Shown here: in pieces, positions 51,294 through 60,845 of the stretch | Numbering within the stretch: the first letter of the stretch is position 1 | How the letters are laid out: every line of letters begins with the position of its first letter | Assembly: GCA_023146255.1 (NCBI GenBank) | Contig: JAGLCJ010000004.1 | Span: 107,845-171,844 of the forward strand | DNA from: Alcanivoracaceae bacterium | GTDB lineage: Bacteria > Pseudomonadota > Gammaproteobacteria > Pseudomonadales > Alcanivoracaceae | Direction of reading: 5' to 3' | Length of the DNA stretch: 64,000 nucleotides | Translations under genes and position numbers: made by a program | The notes under the pieces: generated by a model | Seen by the model: the letters and a program-made list of their open reading frames with translations, nothing else | What the model was told of the DNA's origin: nothing | Database searches by the model: none

Positions 51294-53221
51294 AACGGCT
51301 GATCGGGCTATGCCTGCTGCTGGTCGGTTGCGGCGGCGATTCATTATCGAATGGTGGCTGTGATGGCAGCTGTGTCAGCCCGACCAGCTTTCTCTCCACT
51401 GCGGATGTCGAAAATATTATTGCCGCGGCAGCGCTGGAGGCAGATCAGCGCGGTGTTGCGGCCACCATTGCAGTATCTGATCGAGTCGGCAATATTCTGG
51501 CGGTGTACCAGATGGCTGGTGCGGTGGATGCCGTGACCATTGTATCGCCTTACCCGGTCACGGGGGGGCTGGAAAATATCAGCTTCATTCCGGCCACGCT
51601 GGCGGCCATCAGCAAGGCGGTTACCGGTGCCTATCTGTCCAGCGAAGGCAATGCTTTCAGTTCGCGCACTGCTAGTCAGATTGTTCAGGAGCATTTCAAT
51701 CCGGGCGAGCGCAATCAGCCGGCCGGGCCGCTGTTTGGCGTGCAGTTTTCCCAGCTGGCCTGTTCCGACCTGACGGTGCGCGTGACCGATGGCGTGCATG
51801 GTCCCAAGCATGCGCCACTGGGACTGTCTGCGGACCCGGGTGGGTTTCCGTTGTATCGCGATGGCACCGTGATCGGCGGTATTGGCGTGGTGGTGGACGA
51901 TCGCTACAGCTTCGATGACAGCCTGTTCGATCGCGATGAGTCACTGGATGAAGTAGTAGCACTGGCCGGCAGTCGCGGTTTGCTGCCACCGGCAGATCGT
52001 CGTGCCGAACGCATTACTGTCGAAGGCAAGCAGCTGCGTTACAGCGACATGAGTGTATCAATGGTGCAGACCCGGTCTCTGCCGGTGCCAGCGTTTGCCG
52101 GCTTGACCGGGGTGCTGGTCAGTGTGCCCGGGTACTTCAATGCCGGTGGCGGTATCGTCGCCGGCCAGGTCTTTACCCAGAGCAGCTCCGGTATTCGTGC
52201 CGATACCGAAAACTTTTTCCCCGGCCGCGATGCGTTTGTGCTGGTGGATGCCACCGACACACCACGCTTCCCGCCAACGGCTGCCAATGACGGCCCCGGT
52301 GCCCTGACACAAACGGAAGTCAGTACTGTGCTGGATCAGGCGCTGTCGATTGCCAATCGTGCCCGCGCCCAGATTCGCCGGCCGCTCGGCAGTCAGGCGC
52401 GGGTCAGCATCAGCGTGGTTGACCGGAATGGTGTGGTGCTGGGGCTGGTGCGTACCCGGGATGCACCGCTGTTCGGCATTGATGTTTCGTTGCAGAAGGC
52501 ACGGACCGCTGCGTTTTATTCAGGGACGCAGGCTGCAGCAGAGTTGCAGGCGCTGCCGACGGCGGATTATCTCGGCCCGGTACTGGTCGCCGGCGCGCCG
52601 ACGGTGGCGGCCAGTGTCGATATCGGTGATTACGTTGATGCGCTGCGCAGCTTCCTTGATTTGCCTTTGGCACTGGCCGATGGAGCCTACGCTTTCAGTG
52701 ATCGCGCCGGCGGCAATCTGTCTCGACCGTATTTCCCGGATGGCTTGCGTAGTGCGCCACACGGCCCCTTGTCGAAACCGGCGGGGGAGTGGAGTCCATT
52801 CTCCACCGGCCTGCAGCTGGATCTGGTCTACAACCAGATTATTGGCCATGTTGCTTTCGCCGCCGGTCTGAGTGGCGTCGACGTTACTGAGGGTTGCAGC
52901 ACCATCAGTCGCGCCACGCCCGGCGGCAACGTCGATCCGGTGGCCAACGGCACCCAGATTTTTCCCGGCAGTGTGCCGATCTACCGTGGTAACACACTGG
53001 TTGGTGCCATCGGTGTGTCCGGTGACGGCATTGATCAGGACGACATGATTTCGTTTCTGTCCGTGCATCAGGCCGGCGAGCTGCTTGGCAGCATCAACAA
53101 TGCTCCGGTGATGATGCGCGCTGACCAGCTGACCCCAAACGGTACCCGGCTGCGTTATGTGCAGTGCCCGCAGGCGCCGTTCCTCGACAGCAATGAACAG
53201 ACACCGTGCGGAGGCAAATAA
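51290..53221 (+). CDS. Lipoprotein with two GlcG/HbpS-type heme-binding domains
   Basis: A 643-residue protein with a lipoprotein signal ending LLVGC (Cys14). Two copies of the Haem_degrading / GlcG-HbpS fold are seen: residues about 35-230, with ISKAVTGAYLSSEGNAFSSR and GGFPLYRDGTVIGGIGVV, and about 340-610, with DRNGVVLGLVRTRDAPLFG and GSVPIYRGNTLVGAIGVSGD. HbpS-type proteins bind heme and act as redox sensors; GlcG function is unclear. It starts with GTG, overlapping the previous stop (GTGA), and its own stop overlaps the next ATG. Confidence 0.85.
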   Translation: MKRLIGLCLLLVGCGGDSLSNGGCDGSCVSPTSFLSTADVENIIAAAALEADQRGVAATIAVSDRVGNILAVYQMAGAVDAVTIVSPYPVTGGLENISFIPATLAAISKAVTGAYLSSEGNAFSSRTASQIVQEHFNPGERNQPAGPLFGVQFSQLACSDLTVRVTDGVHGPKHAPLGLSADPGGFPLYRDGTVIGGIGVVVDDRYSFDDSLFDRDESLDEVVALAGSRGLLPPADRRAERITVEGKQLRYSDMSVSMVQTRSLPVPAFAGLTGVLVSVPGYFNAGGGIVAGQVFTQSSSGIRADTENFFPGRDAFVLVDATDTPRFPPTAANDGPGALTQTEVSTVLDQALSIANRARAQIRRPLGSQARVSISVVDRNGVVLGLVRTRDAPLFGIDVSLQKARTAAFYSGTQAAAELQALPTADYLGPVLVAGAPTVAASVDIGDYVDALRSFLDLPLALADGAYAFSDRAGGNLSRPYFPDGLRSAPHGPLSKPAGEWSPFSTGLQLDLVYNQIIGHVAFAAGLSGVDVTEGCSTISRATPGGNVDPVANGTQIFPGSVPIYRGNTLVGAIGVSGDGIDQDDMISFLSVHQAGELLGSINNAPVMMRADQLTPNGTRLRYVQCPQAPFLDSNEQTPCGGK

Positions 53222-54951
53222 TGCATCGCCTGCCGCTTTACATGCTGCTGTTGTTGCCGCTAATCGCAGTGGCGGAATGCCCTGAGCCGGATCAGTCACC
53301 GCAGGTACGTCTGCCGGGCAAAAAGGTAGAAGCGCGTCAGCAGGCGCTATGTGACGACAATGCCATTCCTGCCGCGCCGCTGTTTCAGGATCAGCCGTTG
53401 CAGGCGGTGCCGGATCGCTGGCGTATCGTTGATAGCCTGCCGGGCTACAGCCACAGCCTCTGGAATCCCTATCAGCGTAATGTCCTGAAAGGTGACAAGC
53501 CGGTCTGGGGCGAATGGTTTTTCTCGCTGACGGCGCTCTCCGATAGCGTGCTGGAGTTGCGTGATATTCCCACTCCTGTAGGTAACCAGACCACCGGCGA
53601 CAGCGGTGATATTGATGTGTTCGGCAGTGGCGAACAGGTGACATTCAACCAGAACCTGCTGGTGGAGCTGGTCTGGCTGCGCGGCGATACCGTGTTCCGA
53701 CCACCGGACTGGGAGTTCCGTTTTATCCCGGTGTTCAACTTCAACCGCACCGAAGTGGATGAGGTGCGCGCCCTGTATATCGATCCGCGTGATGGCGACA
53801 CTCGTAATGATGGCCATGTCGGCGTTCAGGGTGCGTTTGTCGATTACCACATTCGCAATGTCTCCGACCGTTATGATTTCGACAGCATTCGCGTCGGCAT
53901 TCAGCCATTCAATGCGGATTTTCGCGGCTTCCTGTTTCAGGATAGCCCGTTTGGCGTGCGTCTGTTCGGTACCCGCGACAACAATATTTTTCAGTACAAT
54001 CTGGCCTGGTTCCGACGTCTGGAGAAGGACACCAACAGCGGCTTGAACGACGTCACTGCCCGTTTCCGGGACGATGACGTTCTGGTGGCGAATCTGTACT
54101 GGCAGGACTTTCTCAAGCTGGGTTTTATCAGTCAGTTCAGCCTGCTGCATAACCGCAACCGGGAAGACAGTTTCTTCTACGACGATAACGGCTTTATTGC
54201 CCGTCCCGCTTCACTGGGTAGGGAGGTGCCGCGCAGCTATGACGTCACCTATCTGGGCTACAACGGCGATGGCCATCTTGGCCGCCTGAATCTGACTACT
54301 TCGCTGTATGCTGCCAGTGGTCGCAATGCTCCGGGCGTCATGAACGACGACACCACCGAGGTGCGTGCCACCTTTGCTGCCTTTGAAGCGGGCATGGATT
54401 TCGATTGGGTGCGTCTGCGCCTCACCGGCGTGCATGCTTCCGGCGACCGCAATCCGTTCGACAAGGTCGAGACCGGATTCGATGCGGTGTTCGAGAACCC
54501 GATTATCGCCGGTGCCGACACCAGTTTCTGGATTCGCCAGGGCGTTCCATTCATTGCCGGTGGCGGAGTAACCCTGTCGACGCGCAATGGCTTGCTGCCG
54601 AACCTGCGCTCATCGAAAGAGCATGGCCAGTCCAACTTTACCAATCCGGGCCTGCGCCTGCTCGGTGTCGGTGCCGATCTCGATCTGACCCCGACTACCC
54701 GGCTCAGCTTCAATGCCAATCATCTTGCCTTTGATCGCACCGAAGTGATTGAGGTGTTACGCCAGCAGGACAATATCGACCGGGAAATCGGCTGGGATAT
54801 TTCCGCCGCCATTATCTGGCGACCGTTGGCGATCCAGAACATTGTCGGCCGCTTGTCGGTGGCGCAGTTGCTGCCCGGTGAAGGCTTTGACGATCTGTTC
54901 GAGCGGGGATCGCGCTATTCGATTCTCGGCAACCTGATCTTGACGTACTGA
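53221..54951 (+). CDS. Outer-membrane beta-barrel protein of the cytochrome cluster
   Basis: A 576-residue protein with a signal peptide (1-18, ending AVA). Amphipathic strands with many aromatic residues run through the whole mature part, and the C terminus is ILGNLILTY with a terminal Tyr. Two Cys lie near the N terminus (ECPEPD and ALCDDN). There is no CxxCH. It sits between the heme-binding lipoprotein and the decaheme cytochrome, as an MtrB-type porin would, though I see no sequence likeness to MtrB. It may form a sheath for electron passage or import a substrate. Confidence 0.75.
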   Translation: MHRLPLYMLLLLPLIAVAECPEPDQSPQVRLPGKKVEARQQALCDDNAIPAAPLFQDQPLQAVPDRWRIVDSLPGYSHSLWNPYQRNVLKGDKPVWGEWFFSLTALSDSVLELRDIPTPVGNQTTGDSGDIDVFGSGEQVTFNQNLLVELVWLRGDTVFRPPDWEFRFIPVFNFNRTEVDEVRALYIDPRDGDTRNDGHVGVQGAFVDYHIRNVSDRYDFDSIRVGIQPFNADFRGFLFQDSPFGVRLFGTRDNNIFQYNLAWFRRLEKDTNSGLNDVTARFRDDDVLVANLYWQDFLKLGFISQFSLLHNRNREDSFFYDDNGFIARPASLGREVPRSYDVTYLGYNGDGHLGRLNLTTSLYAASGRNAPGVMNDDTTEVRATFAAFEAGMDFDWVRLRLTGVHASGDRNPFDKVETGFDAVFENPIIAGADTSFWIRQGVPFIAGGGVTLSTRNGLLPNLRSSKEHGQSNFTNPGLRLLGVGADLDLTPTTRLSFNANHLAFDRTEVIEVLRQQDNIDREIGWDISAAIIWRPLAIQNIVGRLSVAQLLPGEGFDDLFERGSRYSILGNLILTY

Positions 54952-54957
54952 GGCATT

Positions 54958-57900
54958 ATGAGACACGGACTTCACTTCTGGCAGGCATCGGCGACAGTAC
55001 TGATGTTGTCATTGCTGCCGGTCATGCTGCAGGCAGCAGAAGCGCCGGTGGTGAAACAGGAAAACCGGGTGACGGCACCCTCGGCACCGGCCTGGCAATC
55101 GCCCGCCGATGCGGTGAAGAAAAGCAGCGGCTGCGGCAGTTGTCATGGCGCTTCCGACAGCAAGACCATGCATGCCAATCCGGCCGTGGTGCTGGGCTGT
55201 ACCGATTGCCACGGCGGCAATGCCGAGGTGCAAAAGCCTGACAACAGTGATCGGCATGACCCGGCTTTTATCGACGCGATGAAGCAGGCCCATGTGCTGC
55301 CGGACTATGCCGACAAATGGCGCTGGCCGCGCAGCAGCAATCCGCCGATCAGTTACACTCTGCTGAACAAGGAAGCGCCGGAATATATCCGCTTCGTCAA
55401 TCCGTCCGATTACCGCATTGTCCGCGAAGCCTGCGGCAGTTGTCATATGCCGCAGATTCTTGCCGCCGAGCGTTCGATCATGGCCACCGGCGCCATGCTC
55501 TGGGGCGGCGCTTCCTACAACAACGGCATCCTGCCGTATAAACGTTACATTCTCGGTGAGGCCTATACCCGCGATGGCCAGCCGGCGGCGGTGACGCCAC
55601 TGATGGTGCCGACAGAAGACATGACCCATCGCTTCGGCGCATTGAAAACGCTGTTGCCATTGCCTGCCTGGGAAACCGTCAAACCGGCCGATGTGTTCCG
55701 TGTGTTTGAGGATGGTGGTCGCAACATCAACAGCCTGTTCCCGGAAATCGGCATTCCCAACTCGCTTGGTCAGATCCAGCGTCTGGAAGAGCCGGGCCGG
55801 CCTGATGTGAAGCAGTCGAATCGTGGTGCCGGCACCGGTGCACGGATTGCCGTGCCGCTAATCAACATCACCAAAACCCGCCTTAATGATCCGCTGATGT
55901 GGTTCCTTGGCACCAACGACCAACCCGGCGATTACCGCAGCTCCGGCTGCGCCTCCTGTCATGTGGTGTATGGCAATGATCGCGATCCGCGTCACAGCGG
56001 GCCCTATGCCAAACATGGGCACTGGGGGCAGAGCGCCAGCAAGGACCCGTTGATTCCGAAGGATGAGCCCGGCCATCCGATCCGGCATGAGTTTACCCGC
56101 GCTATTCCCACTAGCCAGTGCATGGTCTGTCACATGCACCAGCCGAATATGTTCATGAATACCTATCTTGGCTACACCATGTGGGATTATGAGGCTGATG
56201 CTCCGTTCATGTGGCCGGAGAAGCAGCACTATCCGAGTGACGAGGAGATGCGCGACGTTTATGACCGTAACCCGGAAGGGGCGGTGGCGCGCGGCAAATG
56301 GCGGGATCTGAATTTCCTCTCCTCAGTCTGGGAGATGAACCCCAAGCTGAAAGACACCCAGTTTGCCGACTACCATGGTCATGGCTGGAATTTCCGTGCC
56401 GTGTTCAAGCGTGACCGGGAGGGCAATCTGCTTGATGCTGAAGGCGAGCAGGTTTCCGCAGAGGATCCGGAAAAGTTCAAGAAGGCGGTGCATCTGTCCT
56501 CGATTCACGTCGATGTCGGTATGCATTGTGTGGACTGCCACTTCAGCCAGGACAGCCATGGTAATGGCCACCTTTACGGCGAGGTTGGGCATGCCGTGGA
56601 AATCGGTTGCAAGGATTGTCATGGCACGGCCGACAACTATCCGAGCCTGCGCACCAGTGGCGCTGCGGCGCCAGCCGGTGGTCAGGACCTTTCATTGTTG
56701 CGCAACCCGGATGGGAAAAAACGTTTCGAATGGGTGAACGGCAAGTTGATCCAGCGTTCGTTGCTGACGCCGGGGCTGGAGTGGACCATGAGTCTGGTCA
56801 AGGACTCGGTCAACCCGAAACACGGTCAGTACAACGCCAAGGCAGCACGGGCCAAGCTGATGAGTCGCAATACCAACTCACTGGAGTGGGGGCTGTCAGT
56901 GAAGTCCGGCGAGCGGGCGCACCGTGACGAGGATTTCGAGTGCTACACCTGCCACACGTCCTGGACCACGTCCTGCGGTGGCTGTCACCTGCCGATTGAA
57001 GCGAACTGGAAAACCGAGCGGCATCATTACGAAGGTGGAGAGACCCGTAACTATGCCACCTACAATCCTCAGGTGGCGCGCGACGAGATGTTTATGCTCG
57101 GCAAGCGTGGTCCGGTGCATGACGCCCGAATCGCGCCAACTCGTTCTACCTCGGCGCTGGTTTTGAGCTCCACCAACTCGAACCGTGAGCGAATCTATAT
57201 CCAGCAGCCACCCGTAGCGGCCAGCGGTTACAGCTCACAGGCATTTAATCCGCACTATCCGCATACCGAGCGGCGTACGGAAACCAAGACCTGTACCGAT
57301 TGCCATTTGTCGGAAGACAACGACAACAATGCAATCATGGCGCAGCTGCTGATGCTGGGTACCAACTACATCAACTTTGTCGGCCGGTTTGCCTGGGTGG
57401 GCGGTGATGGCGGGCTGCAAGCGGTGGCCGTGACCGAGTGGGACGAACCACAGGCAGTTTATGGTTCCTATCTGCATCGCTACGCCTATCCGGACTGGTA
57501 TCAGCAGCATCTGCGCCGTGATCTGGAATTACCGGAGCAGTACAGTCATGCCGGTGATCGTGCTGGCTGCGTGCAGATGCGTGGCGAGTACCTGTACGTC
57601 GCTGAAGGCAAGAATGGTTTCCGCGTCTACGATATTGCCGGCATTGATAACAAAGGCGTTTCGCAGCGAATCATCACGGCGCCCTTTAGCCCGCTTGGTC
57701 ATAACGCCCGGGTGCCGAGCCGCAACGCCACCTGTATGGCGCTGGCAACCACCCAGCCTGTGGCGCCACAACGGAATGTCGGCGATTTGATGCGAGTGGA
57801 CAACCTCGAGCAGCCATTCCACCCGATCTATTCCTATGCGGTGATTACCGATGCCGAGGAAGGGCTGATCCTTGCCGATATCACCACCTTTGCCGATGGC

Positions 57901-58707
57901 GAGTTCCGCAACAATCACCTTGAACGCGCCGTTACCTGGAATGAAAACGGCGTACTGGATGGTGCCCGCCACGTTATTCTCGGCGGCCACTATGCCTATG
58001 TCGCCACACCGAAGGCACTGGTAATCCTGAATCTGGATAATCCGCTGGCGCCGAAGCTGGTCAAGCAGATTGCGCTTGAGGATGTCCGTGCCAGTGCCCT
58101 GCAGTTCCGCTATCTGCTGGTCAGTCATGCCGGCGGGGTCAGTGCCGTTGATGTCACCTTGCCGGAGCAGGCCAGGCTGATACCGGACAACACCATCGCG
58201 CTGGAGCAGGCCCGCAGCATTCATATTGCCCGCGCCTATGCCTATGTCGCCGCCGGCAAGGACGGTCTGGTGATTATCGATATGGAAAATCCGGAGAAGC
58301 TGTCACTGTATCAACGCTTCACCGCCGAGGGCACCTTGCAGGACAGCCACGATGTAATCGTTGCCAGCACCAATGCTTCCGCGTTTGCCTATGTGGCTGA
58401 TGGTGAAGGCGGCCTTAAAGTGCTGCAACTGACATCACCGGCCAGTCAGCCGAACTTTTACGGCTTCAATCCTGCACCGGTTCCACAACTGATTGCGCTG
58501 GCGAAAACCCGTTATCCGGCGTTGTCATTATCGCGTGGCCTGGAGCGGGATCGTGCCGTGGATGAAACCGGAGGTCAGGTGGCGGTATTCGGCCGGCATG
58601 GCTCACGTCCGTTCACGCTGGAAGAGATGCGGCGTCTTTTCCTCAATGAAAAAGGTGAACCCTGGTTTGTCAGCGACAAGGTCGGCCGCAGCGGAGACAA
58701 GCGATGA
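54958..58707 (+). CDS. Decaheme cytochrome c fused to an LVIVD-repeat propeller
   Basis: A 1249-residue secreted protein with a signal peptide (1-26). Ten CxxCH motifs lie at about residues 60, 80, 159, 331, 388, 525, 551, 662, 673 and 780. Many isolated His residues could be distal ligands. From about 870 five LVIVD-type repeats form a beta-propeller, with YLYVAEGKNGFRVYDIAG, YAYVATPKALVILNLDNP and YAYVAAGKDGLVIIDMENP. GAGG precedes the ATG. The next gene overlaps by four bases. Similar fusions occur in multiheme proteins whose substrate is unknown. Confidence 0.88.
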   Translation: MRHGLHFWQASATVLMLSLLPVMLQAAEAPVVKQENRVTAPSAPAWQSPADAVKKSSGCGSCHGASDSKTMHANPAVVLGCTDCHGGNAEVQKPDNSDRHDPAFIDAMKQAHVLPDYADKWRWPRSSNPPISYTLLNKEAPEYIRFVNPSDYRIVREACGSCHMPQILAAERSIMATGAMLWGGASYNNGILPYKRYILGEAYTRDGQPAAVTPLMVPTEDMTHRFGALKTLLPLPAWETVKPADVFRVFEDGGRNINSLFPEIGIPNSLGQIQRLEEPGRPDVKQSNRGAGTGARIAVPLINITKTRLNDPLMWFLGTNDQPGDYRSSGCASCHVVYGNDRDPRHSGPYAKHGHWGQSASKDPLIPKDEPGHPIRHEFTRAIPTSQCMVCHMHQPNMFMNTYLGYTMWDYEADAPFMWPEKQHYPSDEEMRDVYDRNPEGAVARGKWRDLNFLSSVWEMNPKLKDTQFADYHGHGWNFRAVFKRDREGNLLDAEGEQVSAEDPEKFKKAVHLSSIHVDVGMHCVDCHFSQDSHGNGHLYGEVGHAVEIGCKDCHGTADNYPSLRTSGAAAPAGGQDLSLLRNPDGKKRFEWVNGKLIQRSLLTPGLEWTMSLVKDSVNPKHGQYNAKAARAKLMSRNTNSLEWGLSVKSGERAHRDEDFECYTCHTSWTTSCGGCHLPIEANWKTERHHYEGGETRNYATYNPQVARDEMFMLGKRGPVHDARIAPTRSTSALVLSSTNSNRERIYIQQPPVAASGYSSQAFNPHYPHTERRTETKTCTDCHLSEDNDNNAIMAQLLMLGTNYINFVGRFAWVGGDGGLQAVAVTEWDEPQAVYGSYLHRYAYPDWYQQHLRRDLELPEQYSHAGDRAGCVQMRGEYLYVAEGKNGFRVYDIAGIDNKGVSQRIITAPFSPLGHNARVPSRNATCMALATTQPVAPQRNVGDLMRVDNLEQPFHPIYSYAVITDAEEGLILADITTFADGEFRNNHLERAVTWNENGVLDGARHVILGGHYAYVATPKALVILNLDNPLAPKLVKQIALEDVRASALQFRYLLVSHAGGVSAVDVTLPEQARLIPDNTIALEQARSIHIARAYAYVAAGKDGLVIIDMENPEKLSLYQRFTAEGTLQDSHDVIVASTNASAFAYVADGEGGLKVLQLTSPASQPNFYGFNPAPVPQLIALAKTRYPALSLSRGLERDRAVDETGGQVAVFGRHGSRPFTLEEMRRLFLNEKGEPWFVSDKVGRSGDKR

Positions 58708-59954
58708 AACGAATCATCCTGACCGGGTTGCTGATGCTCGCCGGTGTTGTGCTGGCCGCAGACAAGCACATGGGGGTGGCAACCTGTGCCTCATCGGTCT
58801 GCCATGGCAGTAGCGCCGAACGCAGTGGCGCGAATATCTATCACAGTGAGTACGTGATCTGGGGGCAGCGTGACCCCCATGCCGGTGCCTACAACACCCT
58901 GCTCAACAGTGACTCAAAAGACATTGCCGCGAAGCTTGGCATTGGTCCGGCCCATGAAGCGAAGGTCTGTCTCGCCTGTCACAGTGACTATGTGCCGAAG
59001 GCACAACGCGGTCCGCGTTTTCAACTGACCGACGGTGTTGGCTGCGAAGCCTGCCATGGCGGCTCCCAGCGCTGGCTGTCCTCGCACACGGAGAAAGGCG
59101 TTACCCATGAGGACAATATCGCCCGTGGCCTGACCCTGTTGCAGGATGCCGATGTGCGCGCCTCGGTATGTGTCGCTTGCCATGTTGGTGACAGTGAGCG
59201 GCTTGCCAGTCATGACATCATGGGTGCGGGGCATCCGCGACTGCAGTTTGAACTGGCGACCTATAGCCGACTGTGGCCATCGCACCATCGTGATGATGAC
59301 GCCTATCGGGCCCGCAAGCAGTCGCCGCAGTCGTTGCAGTTATGGTCGGCCGGACAGTTGCGTAGCGCCCGCAATGTGCTCGAAGGTCTGCGCGGCCAGC
59401 AGTTTATGGCAACGCCGTTGTGGCCGGAGCTGGCATTCTTCGACTGCCATGCATGTCATGCACCGATGAATGCCGATAAGTGGCAGCCGCGTGCGGCCGG
59501 CAAGTTGCGGCCCGGCGCCGTGCGCCTGAACGACAGCAGCCTGCTGATGGTGGGCTGGATGCTGGAGGCAAGCGATCCTGCCGCCGCTGCGCGCTGGAAA
59601 ACCGGCGTTGCCGGGTTGCATGCCGCCAGCCAGCAGGGCCGTGAGGCCATCCAGCAGGCCAGCAGCGCACTGATCCGGCAGATTGATGACAGCCTGTTGC
59701 AGCTACGGGACGGTAAACTGTCCGCCCCGGATGCCGGCCAGCTGTTTCAGCGTATAAAAGCAGACACGCTGGACGCGACCTTCAATGACTATATGACCGC
59801 CGAGCAGGTGCTGATGGTGATGGCGTTACTCACCGAGCAATTGCCGGGTGATAGTGCTGCGCTGGATGGTCTGTATAAAAGCCTGTCGGACCAGCATCGG
59901 TTCCGGGCCGAGGAGTTCCTTCGCGCCATGCGCCAGTACGACGGCAGTCGCTGA
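58704..59954 (+). CDS. Cytochrome c554-like multiheme cytochrome
   Basis: A 416-residue secreted protein with a signal peptide (1-19). Heme motifs are one CASSVCH with four intervening residues, then CLACH, CEACH, CVACH and CHACH, so four normal hemes and a possible fifth. The N-terminal half resembles cytochrome c554 of ammonia oxidisers (HSEYVIWGQRDPHAGAY). The second half is helical without heme. Its ATG overlaps the previous stop (ATGA). It ends the cluster. Confidence 0.88.
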   Translation: MKRIILTGLLMLAGVVLAADKHMGVATCASSVCHGSSAERSGANIYHSEYVIWGQRDPHAGAYNTLLNSDSKDIAAKLGIGPAHEAKVCLACHSDYVPKAQRGPRFQLTDGVGCEACHGGSQRWLSSHTEKGVTHEDNIARGLTLLQDADVRASVCVACHVGDSERLASHDIMGAGHPRLQFELATYSRLWPSHHRDDDAYRARKQSPQSLQLWSAGQLRSARNVLEGLRGQQFMATPLWPELAFFDCHACHAPMNADKWQPRAAGKLRPGAVRLNDSSLLMVGWMLEASDPAAAARWKTGVAGLHAASQQGREAIQQASSALIRQIDDSLLQLRDGKLSAPDAGQLFQRIKADTLDATFNDYMTAEQVLMVMALLTEQLPGDSAALDGLYKSLSDQHRFRAEEFLRAMRQYDGSR

Positions 59955-60056
59955 ATTGTGACCGATTGCCGTAATCCGGCCAGTGCTGCTGGTGGTCGGT
60001 CCATGGCTGGGACTATGCTTCGTTTTTTCTATCAATGAGCCGGGAAGGTGAGAGTT

Positions 60057-60722
60057 ATGAATCGTTCTGAATGGGTGCTGTTGCTCGGCCTCACTCTGGT
60101 TGCGGTAACCGGCTGTGACCAGTCGCCGCCGCCGGTAGCGGCGGAGAAAAATCTTGAGGAAGCGCTGGCAGCCATGTCTGCCGAGACCATGGACGAAACC
60201 AATGAGTGTGGCGCCATTGCCTATCTCACAGAAGCCATGCCGGAGGACAAGAGCCTGGAGGGCTTTCAGGAAATCTATCGCGGCTGTGACTCGGTGATCA
60301 GTGCCCAGTTGAGCTACGCCGGTGATGAGGGGGGCAGCATTGGTTATAGCCTGATTGTGCTGGACGCTGCTCAGGCGGGCCTGGAGGATGAGGGTGGCAG
60401 CTGGAGTGAAATGATTGACGGCAACCGGGTTGGCATGGAAACCGTGATCAAGAGCCAGCAGATGATACGCGATGGCTACCTTGCCGGTAGTACCGCCAGC
60501 GCTGAGCAGATGAAGCGGATACCGGAAGAAATAACGCTGCCGAACGGTGCAAAGGCGATGCTGTTCACCGAGAGTAATGACTGGGTGTTGCTCTCTTTGC
60601 TGAATGAGCGTCATGCCCTGCGCATTGATATCAGTGATGCGAGCTGGGATGGTTTCAGCACCGAGCAGGCTAAACAAAAGGTTGCCGGTCTGGTCAGCAA
60701 GGTGAAACTTGATCGACTGTAA
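60057..60722 (+). CDS. Lipoprotein of unknown function
   Basis: A 221-residue lipoprotein with signal ending AVTGC (Cys19). The mature part contains two well-spaced Cys (NECGAIAY and YRGCDSV) that may form a disulfide and a C-terminal alpha/beta region (GAKAMLFTESNDWVLLSLLN). I do not recognise a family. GGGAAGG precedes ATG 60057; an in-frame GTG at 60048 is possible. It is 102 bases after the cytochrome cluster, so its place in that system is uncertain. Confidence 0.75.
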   Translation: MNRSEWVLLLGLTLVAVTGCDQSPPPVAAEKNLEEALAAMSAETMDETNECGAIAYLTEAMPEDKSLEGFQEIYRGCDSVISAQLSYAGDEGGSIGYSLIVLDAAQAGLEDEGGSWSEMIDGNRVGMETVIKSQQMIRDGYLAGSTASAEQMKRIPEEITLPNGAKAMLFTESNDWVLLSLLNERHALRIDISDASWDGFSTEQAKQKVAGLVSKVKLDRL

Positions 60723-60724
60723 CT

Positions 60725-60796
60725 CCCTGTAGGAGCAGCCGACCAGCCGCGATTTTTTCTGCAGGATTTCGCGGCCAGTCGGCCGCTGCTGCGATG
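60725..60796. repeat. REP element 3, degenerate
   Basis: Starts CTCCCTGTAGGAGC as REP2 does and has inner palindromic segments around GCCGACCAGCCGCGA and TTTCGCGGCCAGTCGG. The right end lacks an intact GCTCCTAC. It lies between the lipoprotein stop and the terminator. Confidence 0.8.
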
Positions 60797-60811
60797 ATCA
60801 ATCCGCTATAA

Positions 60812-60845
60812 ACAGAACGCCCCGCTTAGCGGGGCGTTCTGTTTT
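60812..60845. terminator. Bidirectional terminator holding the ygiQ stop codon
   Basis: AGAACGCCCCGC, a four-base loop and GCGGGGCGTTCTGTTTTT form a strong stem. The TAA of the minus-strand ygiQ (60826-60828) lies in the loop, so translation runs into the hairpin. Confidence 0.88.
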
